Source of the DNA: Candidatus Aphodovivens excrementavium
GTDB taxonomy: Bacteria > Actinomycetota > Coriobacteriia > Coriobacteriales > Eggerthellaceae
Assembly (NCBI GenBank): GCA_018715935.1
Contig: DVKR01000031.1
Span: forward strand, 1 to 49,291
DNA length: 49,291 nucleotides
Direction of reading: 5' to 3'
This document shows, one piece after another, positions 17,861 through 26,700 of the stretch (the first letter of the stretch is position 1; every line of letters begins with the position of its first letter). The notes beneath the pieces are model-generated. The model saw only the letters and a program-made list of their open reading frames with translations, was not told the origin of the DNA and ran no database searches. The translations under genes were made by a program, and so were the position numbers.

Positions 17861-18020
17861 TCAAGCGCTCGGGCTCCAGCTGTCGGGTACCCCTTCCAGC
17901 ACCCGCTATCGCTTCTAACTCGAGAATAATCAGATGTGGGCTTTTCGTCCGCTCCCATCGGGTGTGGTCTTCTCTATCCTCTCCCATCAGGCGCGGGCTT
18001 CTCCACCCGTCGTACGCGAG
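17846..18020 (+). repeat. Tandem duplications after the RNA methyltransferase gene
   Basis: CTAACCCGAGAATAATCA (17846-17863) holds the last codons and TAA stop of the gene; CTAACTCGAGAATAATCA (17915-17932) repeats it 69 bases on, in the same frame, again reading LTRE and stop. Immediately after come about three units of 28-29 bp, the clearest pair being 17952-17974 and 17981-18003 (CTCCCATC then GGGTGTGGTCTTCTC or its variant). Two different periods therefore occupy one gap. Confidence 0.8.
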
Positions 18021-18048
18021 AGGGCGTGCGCGGCAGCGGGCGACTCAG

Positions 18049-18519
18049 TTACTTTGCAGAGTCCATCTCTTCGGCAAGTTCTTCTAAGACATCGGCAGTA
18101 AGCAGGACGCTTTGGCGAATGCAGTCGATGCAAATTGGGAGCGGTGTCGTGCCGGTGGTGTCGAGTGCGCGAATCTCTTCGCAAACGGTTGTATTGCGGA
18201 TCGCGCGAAAGCGACTGACCAGCTTTTTCGAGAGTTCGTAGGTTGCCTCTTTGCTTGTGGGGTTCGCGTAGCCGTTGCTGCGCACGAGCCCTAAAACCAT
18301 GGCGCCGCCCAAAAGCGCGCCGCATGTTTCGGTGTGGGTTGCCAAGCCTCCGCCAAGCCCTTCTCCCAGACGAAAGCAGAGGTCTTTGTCTACGCCGAGA
18401 ACCGTGGCGAACGCGCAAGAAACCGCTTGCACGCAATTGAAATTGCGCTCGTGCATTTCGTGAGCCATCTTCGTTAAGGCGTCGCGGTCGTATGTTCGAG
18501 GGGCAGCAAAAGCGTCCAT
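18049..18519 (-). CDS. C_GCAxxG_C_C family redox-active protein
   Basis: A 156-residue Cys-rich protein of the family named for its C-GCAxxG-C-C motif, found mainly in anaerobes and often near electron-transfer genes. Visible cysteines: C29 (NFNCVQAV), C35, C48, C66 (ETCGALLGGAMVLG), C113 and the CxxC pair C130/C133. Start at 18519 (MDAFAAPRTY) is set by AAAGGACT upstream; the longer open frame would add 16 residues. It is divergent from cysK and the 135-base gap must hold both promoters. Probable role in thiol or metal redox chemistry; partner unknown. Confidence 0.8.
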   Translation of the reverse strand: MDAFAAPRTYDRDALTKMAHEMHERNFNCVQAVSCAFATVLGVDKDLCFRLGEGLGGGLATHTETCGALLGGAMVLGLVRSNGYANPTSKEATYELSKKLVSRFRAIRNTTVCEEIRALDTTGTTPLPICIDCIRQSVLLTADVLEELAEEMDSAK

Positions 18520-18568
18520 GCGAGAGTCCTTTACACTAGGGGCAGCCTTAACGCTGCGACACTGCAAC

Positions 18569-18597
18569 TTGTGCTATAAACAACCTGTTTCAATAAT
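18569..18597 (+). promoter_or_regulatory. Candidate cysK promoter
   Basis: TTGTGC at 18569-18574, 17 bases, then AATAAT at 18592-18597, in an AT-rich patch that stands out from the surrounding GC-rich DNA. It lies about 60 bases before the cysK start. Confidence 0.45.
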
Positions 18598-18654
18598 AGC
18601 ATTGACGTGTCCGCTTCGATGCGGGCGGCGGGCGGATAGGGAAGGGCTGACAGC

Positions 18655-19602
18655 ATGGCTACAACAGATGAAGTTTCACGCATCGTGGGCAAAACGCCGC
18701 TTGTGCATCTTGAGGCTTTTTCGAACGAGGTTGGCGCTCGCGTGTATGCGAAATACGAAGCGGCTAATCCCGGCGGCTCGATTAAGGATCGCGCCGCGCG
18801 CTGTATGATCGACCGAGCCGAGCAGCGTGGCGACATCGTGCCGGGCAAAACGCTTATCGTTGAGCCAACCAGCGGAAATACGGGCGTTGCTCTGGCGATG
18901 ATTGGCGCTGCGCGTGGCTATGAAGTGGTGCTTACCATGCCGGAGTCGATGAGCAAAGAGCGGCGCATGCTGCTGGCGGCATACGGCGCGAAGCTGGTGC
19001 TTACGCCGGCCGCCGAAGGGATGGCGGGCGCGGTTGCGGAGGCGGAGCGCATCGCAGCCCAATCGGAAAGTGCGTGGATTCCCAATCAGTTCGGAAACCC
19101 CGACAATCCGCTGGCTCATGAGCTTTCCACCGGTCCGGAAATCGTAGAGGCGCTCGGCGGCTTTCCCGACGTGGTGGTTGCGGGCGCCGGAACGGGCGGC
19201 ACCATTTCGGGAACGGCGCACTACTTGAAGAAACAGGGCGCCAGCACGGAGTTCTATGCGGTGGAGCCTGCGGAAAGCCCCATTATCGGCCAGGCTCTTG
19301 CCGGACAGCCCCTCGCACCGGCGTCCCATGGCATTCAGGGCATCGGGGCTAACTTCATCCCGGAAGCGCTTGACCTTGAGGTGTTGTCGGGCGTGTTGCC
19401 CATACCCACTAACAGCGCCTACGCCGAAGCGCGGCTTTTGGCCCAGCGGGAAGGGCTGCTGGCGGGCATCTCGTCTGGTGCGAACGTCGCGGGCGTGCGC
19501 AAGCTGGTGGAGGACCGCCCCGAGTTGCAGGGCAAGACGATAGTGACGTTTGTGGTGGACACCGGCGAGCGCTACCTGTCGACGCCCCTTTTTGCGGAGT
19601 AG
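18655..19602 (+). CDS. cysK: Cysteine synthase (O-acetylserine sulfhydrylase)
   Basis: PLP enzyme combining O-acetylserine and sulfide to cysteine. The PLP lysine is K44 in NPGGSIKDRAA; the substrate loop EPTSGNTGVALAM (about residues 70-82) and the phosphate-binding GAGTGGTISGTA (about 178-189) are intact. Length 315 fits CysK/CysM; the ending FVVDTGERYLSTPLF is CysK-type. No serine acetyltransferase is nearby. It may be single: divergent neighbour upstream, hairpin plus T-run downstream. Confidence 0.95.
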   Translation: MATTDEVSRIVGKTPLVHLEAFSNEVGARVYAKYEAANPGGSIKDRAARCMIDRAEQRGDIVPGKTLIVEPTSGNTGVALAMIGAARGYEVVLTMPESMSKERRMLLAAYGAKLVLTPAAEGMAGAVAEAERIAAQSESAWIPNQFGNPDNPLAHELSTGPEIVEALGGFPDVVVAGAGTGGTISGTAHYLKKQGASTEFYAVEPAESPIIGQALAGQPLAPASHGIQGIGANFIPEALDLEVLSGVLPIPTNSAYAEARLLAQREGLLAGISSGANVAGVRKLVEDRPELQGKTIVTFVVDTGERYLSTPLFAE

Positions 19603-19606
19603 CGTC

Positions 19607-19641
19607 GTCGGCGCGGATAACGCGGCGACAAGGTGTTTTTT
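19607..19641 (+). terminator. Probable rho-independent terminator after cysK
   Basis: Stem of eight pairs with one G-G mismatch (19607-19615 with 19621-19629), loop GATAA, then a run of six T at 19636-19641. Six bases separate stem and T-run, so efficiency is uncertain. Confidence 0.55.
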
Positions 19642-19734
19642 GCTGCTAGGCGAGGGAGTTGCAAGCAAAAGGCGGCAAGGGGTGTTCCTCTGTTGCGTTT
19701 GAGCCAGGGCGTCTTCGCTGCTTTTGGAGGAAGG

Positions 19735-20865
19735 GTGCGCGTGGAGCTTCTAAAGCATGTGGAAAACTGCATTGTCGAGCGAGAGCTGGCCTCTGCGGAA
19801 ACTCCGGTGCTGCTGATGGTGTCGGGGGGATCCGATTCGACGGCGCTCGCCTACCTTGCTGCCGACCTGCATGAGCGTGGAGTGTTGGGGCCGCTTGGCA
19901 TCCTGCACCTAAACCACTGCCTGCGCGGCGCCGATGCCGATGCCGACGAGGCGTTTGTGCGCCGGCTCGCGTCGCTGCTGGATATCCCGCTGTTCGCGCG
20001 CTCTGTTGACGTTGGTGCGCTTGCGGCGGCAGAAGGCGGCAACGTGGAGGCCGTGGCGCGCCGCGAGCGCTATCGTGCGGCGGACGATGCGCTGGTGGAT
20101 CTGTGCCGGCAAGCCGCAGCGCCCATTGCAGACGGACGCATTTTCACGGCGCATACGGCAGACGATCGCGTGGAGAATTTCTATATGCGATCCATCGTGG
20201 GCACCGGCCCTGGCGGGTTTCGCGCGATGCGCTATCGCAATGGAGCGGTTTGCCGCCCCCTTTTGGAGGCAGGGCGCGAAGATCTGCGAGCTTATCTGTA
20301 CGAACGTGCCAAAGCGGGCGTGCCGGTAGCGAGGGACGAGGCGGGAGAGCTCTGGCGCGAAGACGCCACCAATGCCCATACCGACCGATTTCGCGCCTTC
20401 GTTCGCCATGAGATCGTTCCGCGCGCGAAAGAGCGCAACCCTCGCCTGCTGGAAACGCTTACGCGCACGATGAACCTTATTGCCGATGAAGACGACATGC
20501 TAGAAGAGCAGGCGGCGGGGCTTATCCACCGCTCGGTTGAATGGCTTTCGCCCGGTCGGCCAGAGGAAGGGTGCGTTCTGCGGCCTTCTTTCGGCGAGGC
20601 GCCTGTTTCTCTTTCGCGCCGCGCTGTTTCAGCGGTGTTTCAAAGCATGATGGGCGTTGACGCGCGCATTGAGGCCGCGTCGATTGAAGCGGTGCTGGCG
20701 GGATTCGACTGCGGCGGTACGCATGCGAAGGGCCCACGAGCAGCGGGCAAGCCGAAAAGCGGCTACGTGACCAACATCCAAGGAAACCTTGCGGTGAGCG
20801 CAAACAAACACGGCGTACGCATCGAGCCGATGGAGGCGTTTCGCGCGCGCCGCAAGCGGGGGTAA
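19735..20865 (+). CDS. tilS: TilS, tRNA(Ile)-lysidine synthase
   Basis: Essential enzyme that converts C34 of the AUA-reading tRNA-Ile to lysidine. The ATP pyrophosphatase P-loop SGGSDSTALAYLA lies at about residues 30-42, followed by LHLNHCLRG and the HTADDRVENFYMR motif, hallmarks of TilS; the C-terminal part is divergent. The GTG at 19735 follows GGAGG at 19726-19730; a second GTG at 19741 is equally possible, giving a product two residues shorter. In many Gram-positive bacteria tilS is directly followed by hpt and ftsH; here they lie 7 kb away with a transporter operon between. Confidence 0.92.
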   Translation: MRVELLKHVENCIVERELASAETPVLLMVSGGSDSTALAYLAADLHERGVLGPLGILHLNHCLRGADADADEAFVRRLASLLDIPLFARSVDVGALAAAEGGNVEAVARRERYRAADDALVDLCRQAAAPIADGRIFTAHTADDRVENFYMRSIVGTGPGGFRAMRYRNGAVCRPLLEAGREDLRAYLYERAKAGVPVARDEAGELWREDATNAHTDRFRAFVRHEIVPRAKERNPRLLETLTRTMNLIADEDDMLEEQAAGLIHRSVEWLSPGRPEEGCVLRPSFGEAPVSLSRRAVSAVFQSMMGVDARIEAASIEAVLAGFDCGGTHAKGPRAAGKPKSGYVTNIQGNLAVSANKHGVRIEPMEAFRARRKRG

Positions 20866-20949
20866 GCCGCTGCGGCGCGATTGGCGTTTGCCGGCGGAAA
20901 GGCTGTCTTTCGGTCGTCTTCGGCTATGGAGTGCAGATGCAGGCCGTGT

Positions 20950-20963
20950 CCGCCTGAAGGCGG
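20950..20963 (+). terminator. Possible tilS terminator hairpin
   Basis: CCGCC-TGAA-GGCGG hairpin, followed 13 bases later by GGTTTTTC. The T-run is distant, so this is a weak call; the hairpin also lies just before the operator at 20983. Confidence 0.35.
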
Positions 20964-20982
20964 CAAGCGCATCCCGGTTTTT

Positions 20983-21000
20983 CTTACGAAACGGTAAGGT
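20983..21000 (+). promoter_or_regulatory. Palindromic operator before the response regulator gene
   Basis: CTTAC-GAAACG-GTAAG, followed by GT. The sequence reappears before the ABC ATPase at 22922 with only two changes in the 18 bases. It sits 23 bases upstream of a TATACT -10 box (21022-21027), that is at the -35 region, where an OmpR-type activator would bind. Likely target of the regulator encoded at 21061 (inference). Confidence 0.7.
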
Positions 21001-21060
21001 CTCCGCAGCTGCTTGCGACGCTATACTTGGTCGCAGAAGAATCAGAGAAACGGAGACTCC

Positions 21061-21729
21061 ATGCGCATACTGCTAGTAGAGGACGACGCCTCCATCGTGC
21101 GGACGCTTTCCGAGCTGTTGCGTTCCGAGGGCTACGAGGTTGCCGATGCCTCCCGACAGGATGACGCAATCGAGCTGCTTCGCCGCGAAAGGTTTGACCT
21201 TGCGCTGCTTGACGTGACGCTTGCGCAGGGGACGGGGTTTGCGGTATGCGCGGCGGCGCGTGATGCCGCGCCTGGAATGCCAGTTATCTTCCTTACCGCA
21301 TCAGACGACGAGTACAGCACGGTTATGGGGCTTGATATGGGCGCGGTGGATTATGTCGCCAAGCCGTTTAGGGTGCGCGAGCTCCTTTCGCGCATCAAGG
21401 CGGCGCTGCGCCGGACGACGGCGGCGACGCAGAAGCTGCAGCTGGGCTCCGTAGAGGTGGATTTGGGCGCGGCGACGGCTCGTAAAGGCGATGTCGAGCT
21501 GGACTTGTCGGCGCTGGAGTATCGGTTGCTGCTCTATTTCGCACAGCATGCGGGAAGGCTGGTCACGCGCGACGCGCTCCGCAACGTCATCTGGGACGAC
21601 GCGGGCGAATACGTCAGCGACAACGCGCTAAACGTCTACATTCGTCGGTTGCGTGAGAAAATCGAGGACGACCCGTCTCATCCTGCCATCATCACGACGG
21701 TGCGGGGGATGGGCTACAAGGCTCAATGA
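21061..21729 (+). CDS. OmpR-family response regulator of an ABC-transporter locus
   Basis: A 222-residue regulator: receiver domain with acidic pocket EDD (residues 7-9), phospho-acceptor D51 (LALLDVTL), and KPF lysine near 100, then an OmpR/PhoB winged-helix domain (about 125-220, ending TTVRGMGYK). CGGAG before the ATG is the ribosome site. The gene order regulator, kinase, ATPase, FtsX permease matches Bce-type peptide-sensing modules, whose regulator activates the transporter genes; the shared palindrome before this gene and before the ATPase fits autoregulation and target activation. Confidence 0.93.
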   Translation: MRILLVEDDASIVRTLSELLRSEGYEVADASRQDDAIELLRRERFDLALLDVTLAQGTGFAVCAAARDAAPGMPVIFLTASDDEYSTVMGLDMGAVDYVAKPFRVRELLSRIKAALRRTTAATQKLQLGSVEVDLGAATARKGDVELDLSALEYRLLLYFAQHAGRLVTRDALRNVIWDDAGEYVSDNALNVYIRRLREKIEDDPSHPAIITTVRGMGYKAQ

Positions 21730-21780
21730 GGGCGGTCCCGGTTCGTCGCGTTTCCTGTCGCGTGGAAGAAAGAGGCATGT

Positions 21781-22863
21781 ATGGGAATCGAAGCAATAGC
21801 GTCGCCGACTGCCCCCGCCCTGGCGGGGCCTTCGAAGCCAGGCAGCTTGCTGCGCAATCGCACGTTCGCACGCCAGATGGCGGCAATGGCTGCAGTGGCG
21901 GCGCTGCTCGCGTTTGCTGCCGGGATGACGGCGGGCAAGGCAAGCGCGGTGTGGGCGGGGGCGGCGGCTGCTGCCTGCTGCGTTTTGTTCGCGGCGTTCT
22001 CGCGGTGCCGCTATCGCGAGATTGCCCAGCTTGCCGCCGAGATGGACGAGGTCCTTCACAGCGGCAGGCGCGTATCGTTTTCGGACTGCCGTGAGGGCGA
22101 CGTTGCGATTCTTCGCAGCGAAGTGTCCAAGATGGTCGCCCAGCTTGCGCGCACATCCGAGCAGCTTCGCGCCGAAAAGACCGCCCTCGCCGACGCCCTT
22201 GCCGACATCTCGCATCAAATCCGCACGCCGCTTACTGCCATGTCACTGCTGGTTCCTATAGCCGAGCGCGCCGCCGACGAGAAGGCGCGTTCGCGTGCGC
22301 TGCGCGAGCTGGAAGGCATGGTCGAGCGCGTGTCGTGGCTGGTGACGGCGCTGCTTAAGCTTGCACGGCTGGATGCCGGGGTCATGTCGTTTGAAAAGCG
22401 CCCGGTGCGGGTGGCGGACGTGGCGGTGCGTGCGATTGCCCCGTTGGAGTTGGTGCTGGACGTGCGAGGAATCAGCTGCTCGGTCAACGTCGGGGGCGCT
22501 TCGTTTCAGGGCGATGTTGCGTGGTCTGCCGAGGCGCTAGAGAACATCGTGAAGAATTGCGCCGAGGCGGCGGGGGAGCGAGGCGCGGTTCGCATCGAGG
22601 CAACCGAGGACGCGCTCGCCACGCGTATTCGCGTAAGCGACAACGGCCCGGGCATCGCTGAGGAGGATCTGCCCCACGTGTTCGACCGCTTCTATCGCGG
22701 TGCGCGTGGCGAGGAAGGAGATCCTGCCAATCCGAAAGGCTTTGGCATCGGGCTCTCGCTTGCCCAGGCCCTAATCAACGCGCAAGGCGGATCGCTGCAC
22801 GCGCGCAACCTGCCCCAAGGCGGCGCATGTTTCGAGGCGGTCTTCCCCAAGATGAACGTGTAG
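21781..22863 (+). CDS. Sensor histidine kinase of the ABC-transporter locus
   Basis: A 360-residue membrane kinase. Two adjacent hydrophobic segments (about 34-50 and 56-75) with virtually no external loop, then the HisKA helix with ALADISHQIRTPLTAM (H near residue 145) and an ATP-binding domain with N box (ENIVKNCAEAA), G1 (VSDNGPGI), F box (FDRFYRG) and G2 (GFGIGLSLAQA). Lack of a sensor loop is the hallmark of intramembrane-sensing kinases that read the state of a partner ABC transporter (known for BceS). It follows the regulator by 51 bases. Confidence 0.92.
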   Translation: MGIEAIASPTAPALAGPSKPGSLLRNRTFARQMAAMAAVAALLAFAAGMTAGKASAVWAGAAAAACCVLFAAFSRCRYREIAQLAAEMDEVLHSGRRVSFSDCREGDVAILRSEVSKMVAQLARTSEQLRAEKTALADALADISHQIRTPLTAMSLLVPIAERAADEKARSRALRELEGMVERVSWLVTALLKLARLDAGVMSFEKRPVRVADVAVRAIAPLELVLDVRGISCSVNVGGASFQGDVAWSAEALENIVKNCAEAAGERGAVRIEATEDALATRIRVSDNGPGIAEEDLPHVFDRFYRGARGEEGDPANPKGFGIGLSLAQALINAQGGSLHARNLPQGGACFEAVFPKMNV

Positions 22864-22921
22864 CGGCGCCGGTTTGAGCGATGCGTGAGGCGGGTGCCGG
22901 CTCTCGTGCGGGTCGGGTTGT

Positions 22922-22939
22922 CTTACTAAACCGTAAGGT
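22922..22939 (+). promoter_or_regulatory. Second copy of the palindromic operator, before the ABC ATPase gene
   Basis: CTTAC-TAAACC-GTAAG followed by GT, nearly identical to 20983-21000. A further partial palindrome TCTTGGTAAGA lies at 22950-22960, and CATACT at 22970-22975 is a candidate -10 box. Probably bound by the regulator encoded at 21061. Confidence 0.7.
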
Positions 22940-23026
22940 GCGCGGCAGGTCTTGGTAAGAGGGGGCTGCCATACTGGGAGCCAGCCGAAAGCGTATGGGC
23001 TGAGTTTTTCAGGAAAGGCGGATGCT

Positions 23027-23710
23027 ATGGACATCCTTACGGTAGAGCACCTCACCAAGATTTACGGACAAGGGGATGCGGCCACGCATGCCCTGACCGA
23101 CGTGTCGTTTTCCATCGCCGACGGAGAGTTTTGCGCCATCGTCGGATCGTCGGGCTCGGGAAAATCGACGCTTCTTCATCTTATGGGCGGCGTGGATCGT
23201 CCCACGTCGGGCACTGTTTATCTGAACGGTCAAGACATCTATGCGCGCAGCGATGAGCAGCTGGCGGTGTTTCGCCGCCGCGAGGTAGGGCTGGTGTACC
23301 AGTTCTATAATCTCATTCCCGTGCTGAACGTGGTGGAGAACATCACGCTGCCGGTGGCGCTGGATGGCCGGCCAATCAATCAAGAGCGCTTGAGCCGCCT
23401 GCTGCACACGCTAGGCCTTGAGGGGCGCGAGACCGCGCTGCCCAACCAGCTTTCCGGCGGCCAGCAGCAGCGCGTCGCCATCGGGCGTGCGCTTATGAAC
23501 GCGCCGTCGGTGGTGCTGGCCGACGAGCCCACCGGCAACCTCGACTCGCGCAATAGCCGCGAGATTATGGCGCTTCTGCGCGCTTCCAACAAGGAGATGG
23601 GCCAGACGCTGGTAGTGATTACCCACGACGAGGACATCGCCGCCACCGCCGACCGCGTTATCGCCATCGAAGACGGCAGAATCGCCCGCGACGAGAGGAT
23701 CCGCCGATGA
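23027..23710 (+). CDS. ABC transporter ATPase (MacB/LolD/BceA type)
   Basis: A 227-residue ATPase. Walker A GSSGSGKST (about 39-47), Q-loop YQFYNLIPVLNVVENI, signature LSGGQQQR (about 142-149), Walker B VVLADEPTGNLDS and H-loop VITHDED. The MacB/LolD subfamily pairs with FtsX-type permeases that couple ATP hydrolysis to periplasmic or extracellular motion rather than classical transport. ATG 23027 follows AGGAAAGGCGG. The ORF could extend upstream, but that would overlap the operator region. It overlaps the permease by ATGA. Confidence 0.95.
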   Translation: MDILTVEHLTKIYGQGDAATHALTDVSFSIADGEFCAIVGSSGSGKSTLLHLMGGVDRPTSGTVYLNGQDIYARSDEQLAVFRRREVGLVYQFYNLIPVLNVVENITLPVALDGRPINQERLSRLLHTLGLEGRETALPNQLSGGQQQRVAIGRALMNAPSVVLADEPTGNLDSRNSREIMALLRASNKEMGQTLVVITHDEDIAATADRVIAIEDGRIARDERIRR

Positions 23711-26700
23711 GCGTCATGACGTCTTTCACGCGGCGCTCCCTGGCAAAAAACCGCATGCGCACGGTGGTGTCTGTCATTGGCATCGTTTTGTCGGTTGCGC
23801 TTATCACGGCAATATGGACAACGGTCTCAAGCTTGCAGCAGGGGATCTACCAGCGCACGATAGCCACCGAAGGCTGGTGGCAGATGTATGCGCAAGGGCT
23901 GTCCGACGAAACGCTCGACAAACTCACGCAAAGCGATCAGATCACCGACATTGCGGTGTCTTACGATGGCGGCGTTGCGTTCTTCTCGGAGGAGGAGCAG
24001 CAGACATTAGGTTCTGGCATCGTGATAAAAACTCCCCCGCAGGCGCTCAAGGGCAAACGCGAACGCGATGGCTCGTCCATCACCTGTATGCCGGTTTTAA
24101 CGGAGGGCAGGTATCCGGAAGCCCCGGGTGAAATCATGCTTCCAGAGCGTTTGAAGGAAAACGAGCTGGGCTCCGATGGCAGCGGGGGAGTGCGCTCGGA
24201 TGGCGCACTGGGCCTCTACGACTCTTTGACCCTTGACGTTTGCCGTTACGTTTCGAGTGATCCGGATCAGCACGAGATTGGCTCCACTGATGACGCCGTG
24301 GCGCTCATGAAATCAGGGTGTGAGGTGCGTGACGCTCAGGGCAATACTTTGGAGGGCTACGGTGCTGCACTGGCGCTTGCGGACGGCAAAGCCGCAGAGG
24401 GCAGCAGTAGCGAAGCCGCAGGCTACTCCGCAAGCGAGGCAAGTCTGACGCTTTCCGAGCGCAGTATGCGCACCTTTACCGTGGTGGGTTTTTACGATGA
24501 TGCCGGAGCGCAGTTTGTCGGCAACGACTTTGTTGCGGCAAGCGTGGGCGAGTCGATTGCCATCACGGCGCCGGGCGGTACTGAAATGCTCGCAGGAGTT
24601 GCTGCGGATAAGACGTCAGAGGCGGCTGTGGACGAGGCGTCAGACGCGGCTGCCGGCGAGGAGTCGGGTGAGGCTGCCAGCCAGGAGCCGGGTGCGGCTG
24701 CCGACCAGCAGGTGGATGCGGTTTCGGGCGCGGCTACGAACCAGGCGCCAGAAGCCGAGTCGGGCATCTATGCCGAAGCGTGGGTGGCTACGCAGGGGTT
24801 TGCAAGCGTCGACGAGATGAGCGAGTTTCTCTCGGGTCGAAGCTATGAGGGAAACGGCTTGGACTACGGGAATGCTGAGACGTATTTCCACATCAATCTC
24901 ATGCGCTATCAGGGGATAGCTACCGACAGCCTCGTGCAAGACTCCCTTACGACAATGGCGGGTGTGCTTGCGATTGTGGTAGTGGTTGCGTCTGTTTCCC
25001 TCATCTACAATTCGTTTTCCATTTCGGTGGCGGAACGAACTCGGCAGTTCGGGCTGCTTGCTTCGCTGGGAGCGTCTAGGCGCCAGTTGCGCCTGTCGGT
25101 AGTTGCCGAAGCGCTTATGCTTGGGGTCGTTGGCATACCCGTAGGCGTGCTTGTGGGCATAGGGGGAACGGCTGCCGTGCTTCACTTTACGGGTGCGGGG
25201 TTCCAAGCGATTCTGGGCGTGTCGCAAGGACTGTCTTTGGCGGTCAGCCCCTTTGCCATTGTTGCGTCGGTGGTGTTTTCGCTGATAACGCTTCTGGTGA
25301 GCGCGTGGATTCCCGCTCTGCGTGCGGGACGCGTCTCGGCGGTAGACGCCATTCGCCAGACGCAAGACGTGCGCCTGCCTCGTCGTGCCCGGCGCAAGGC
25401 GGCTCGGGTGCATAAGGCTGCTCGCTCCACGGGCGAAGGTGAGCCGATGCCCTTCTCGAAGCGCGCCGGCGGCGGGTTGTGGGGCGCTGTTGCCGGTGTT
25501 CCGGGGGTAATTGCCCACCGCAATCTCTCGCGGCAAAGCGCTCGCGGGCGCATCGTGGTCGCTTCGCTTGCGGTGAGCGTGGTCTTGGTAGTGACGGCAG
25601 GCGCCGTGTCGCTGGCGATGGAGCCTTTTGCCAGCCGCGCGGGCAGTGCCGGGGGCGTGTCCTCCGATGCCGACGTAATGCTTTCAGCCAGTTCGTCAGG
25701 CTCTCAAGATACCGATCTGAGCGAATCTGGCGATCAGCTGAACCGCCTTATCGACGAGGCTTCTTCGCTCGAGGGCGTAGCGCTTAACGGCGTTGTCCGG
25801 CAGGGGTCGATGGAAGTTGCCATGCCGGCGGGGATGCTCTCTCATGCCGGCGTGGAAGCGATGCAGAGCATTCATGACAGCAGCGCCTCCGAATGGGTTC
25901 CTCGGCCTTGCGACGAAAAGGGCGCCTACTTTGGCAAAGTGGACGTGTTCTATCTGGATGCGGAATCGTTTTCCCAGATGGCGAACGCGCTTGGCGTGGG
26001 TGATGAGGATTTTGCCGACCCTGCGCATCCACGCGCCATCGCGCTGAACACCTATCAGGGCGCAACGGCAAACCAGGAGTATCTTGACATCGACCCCTTC
26101 GCGCAAACGGGCGTTTTGCAGGCGTACTACGACGCGTCGATCCCCGAGGGGTTTACGAGCATGGGCGTGGTGGAAGGAGAAGACGGCGCGCCGGCGTTGG
26201 GGCTGCTGAACCAGACATCAGCCGATGAGCAGGGCAACCCGTTGGTTGAGTGCGCTTCTCTTGCAGGCAATGCCCGAAGCGTTCAGATCGATGTAGTGGC
26301 GCTCGCGCCCGAGGCTCCGTCCATTGCGAACATCGTTTCTGCCTCTCGTTGCGTGCCCGTTCTGCTTCTATCTGACGAGCTGCCTGGCGCAGCTGCGGAT
26401 TCCGCAACAGGGAGCGGCGAAAGCAGCGCGAGCCTCTCTTCGGTCGAGAAGGAGACGCCCTACTCGTATTCGTTTGCCACGGCTTCTTTCCAGGCAGATG
26501 ATCATGCTGCCGCTGCCGAGAAGATCCAAGACGTGCTTGGCGAGTACTCCGGCATTACGGCAAGCGTTGTCGACCTGGTGGTTGACGCCGAGCAGTCGCG
26601 CCTGGTGATGCAGACCATCCAGGTGTTCATGCTCTGCTTCACCGTCATCATGGTGCTTATTGCGGTGGCAAATGTGTTCAACACGCTCACCAACAGCATC

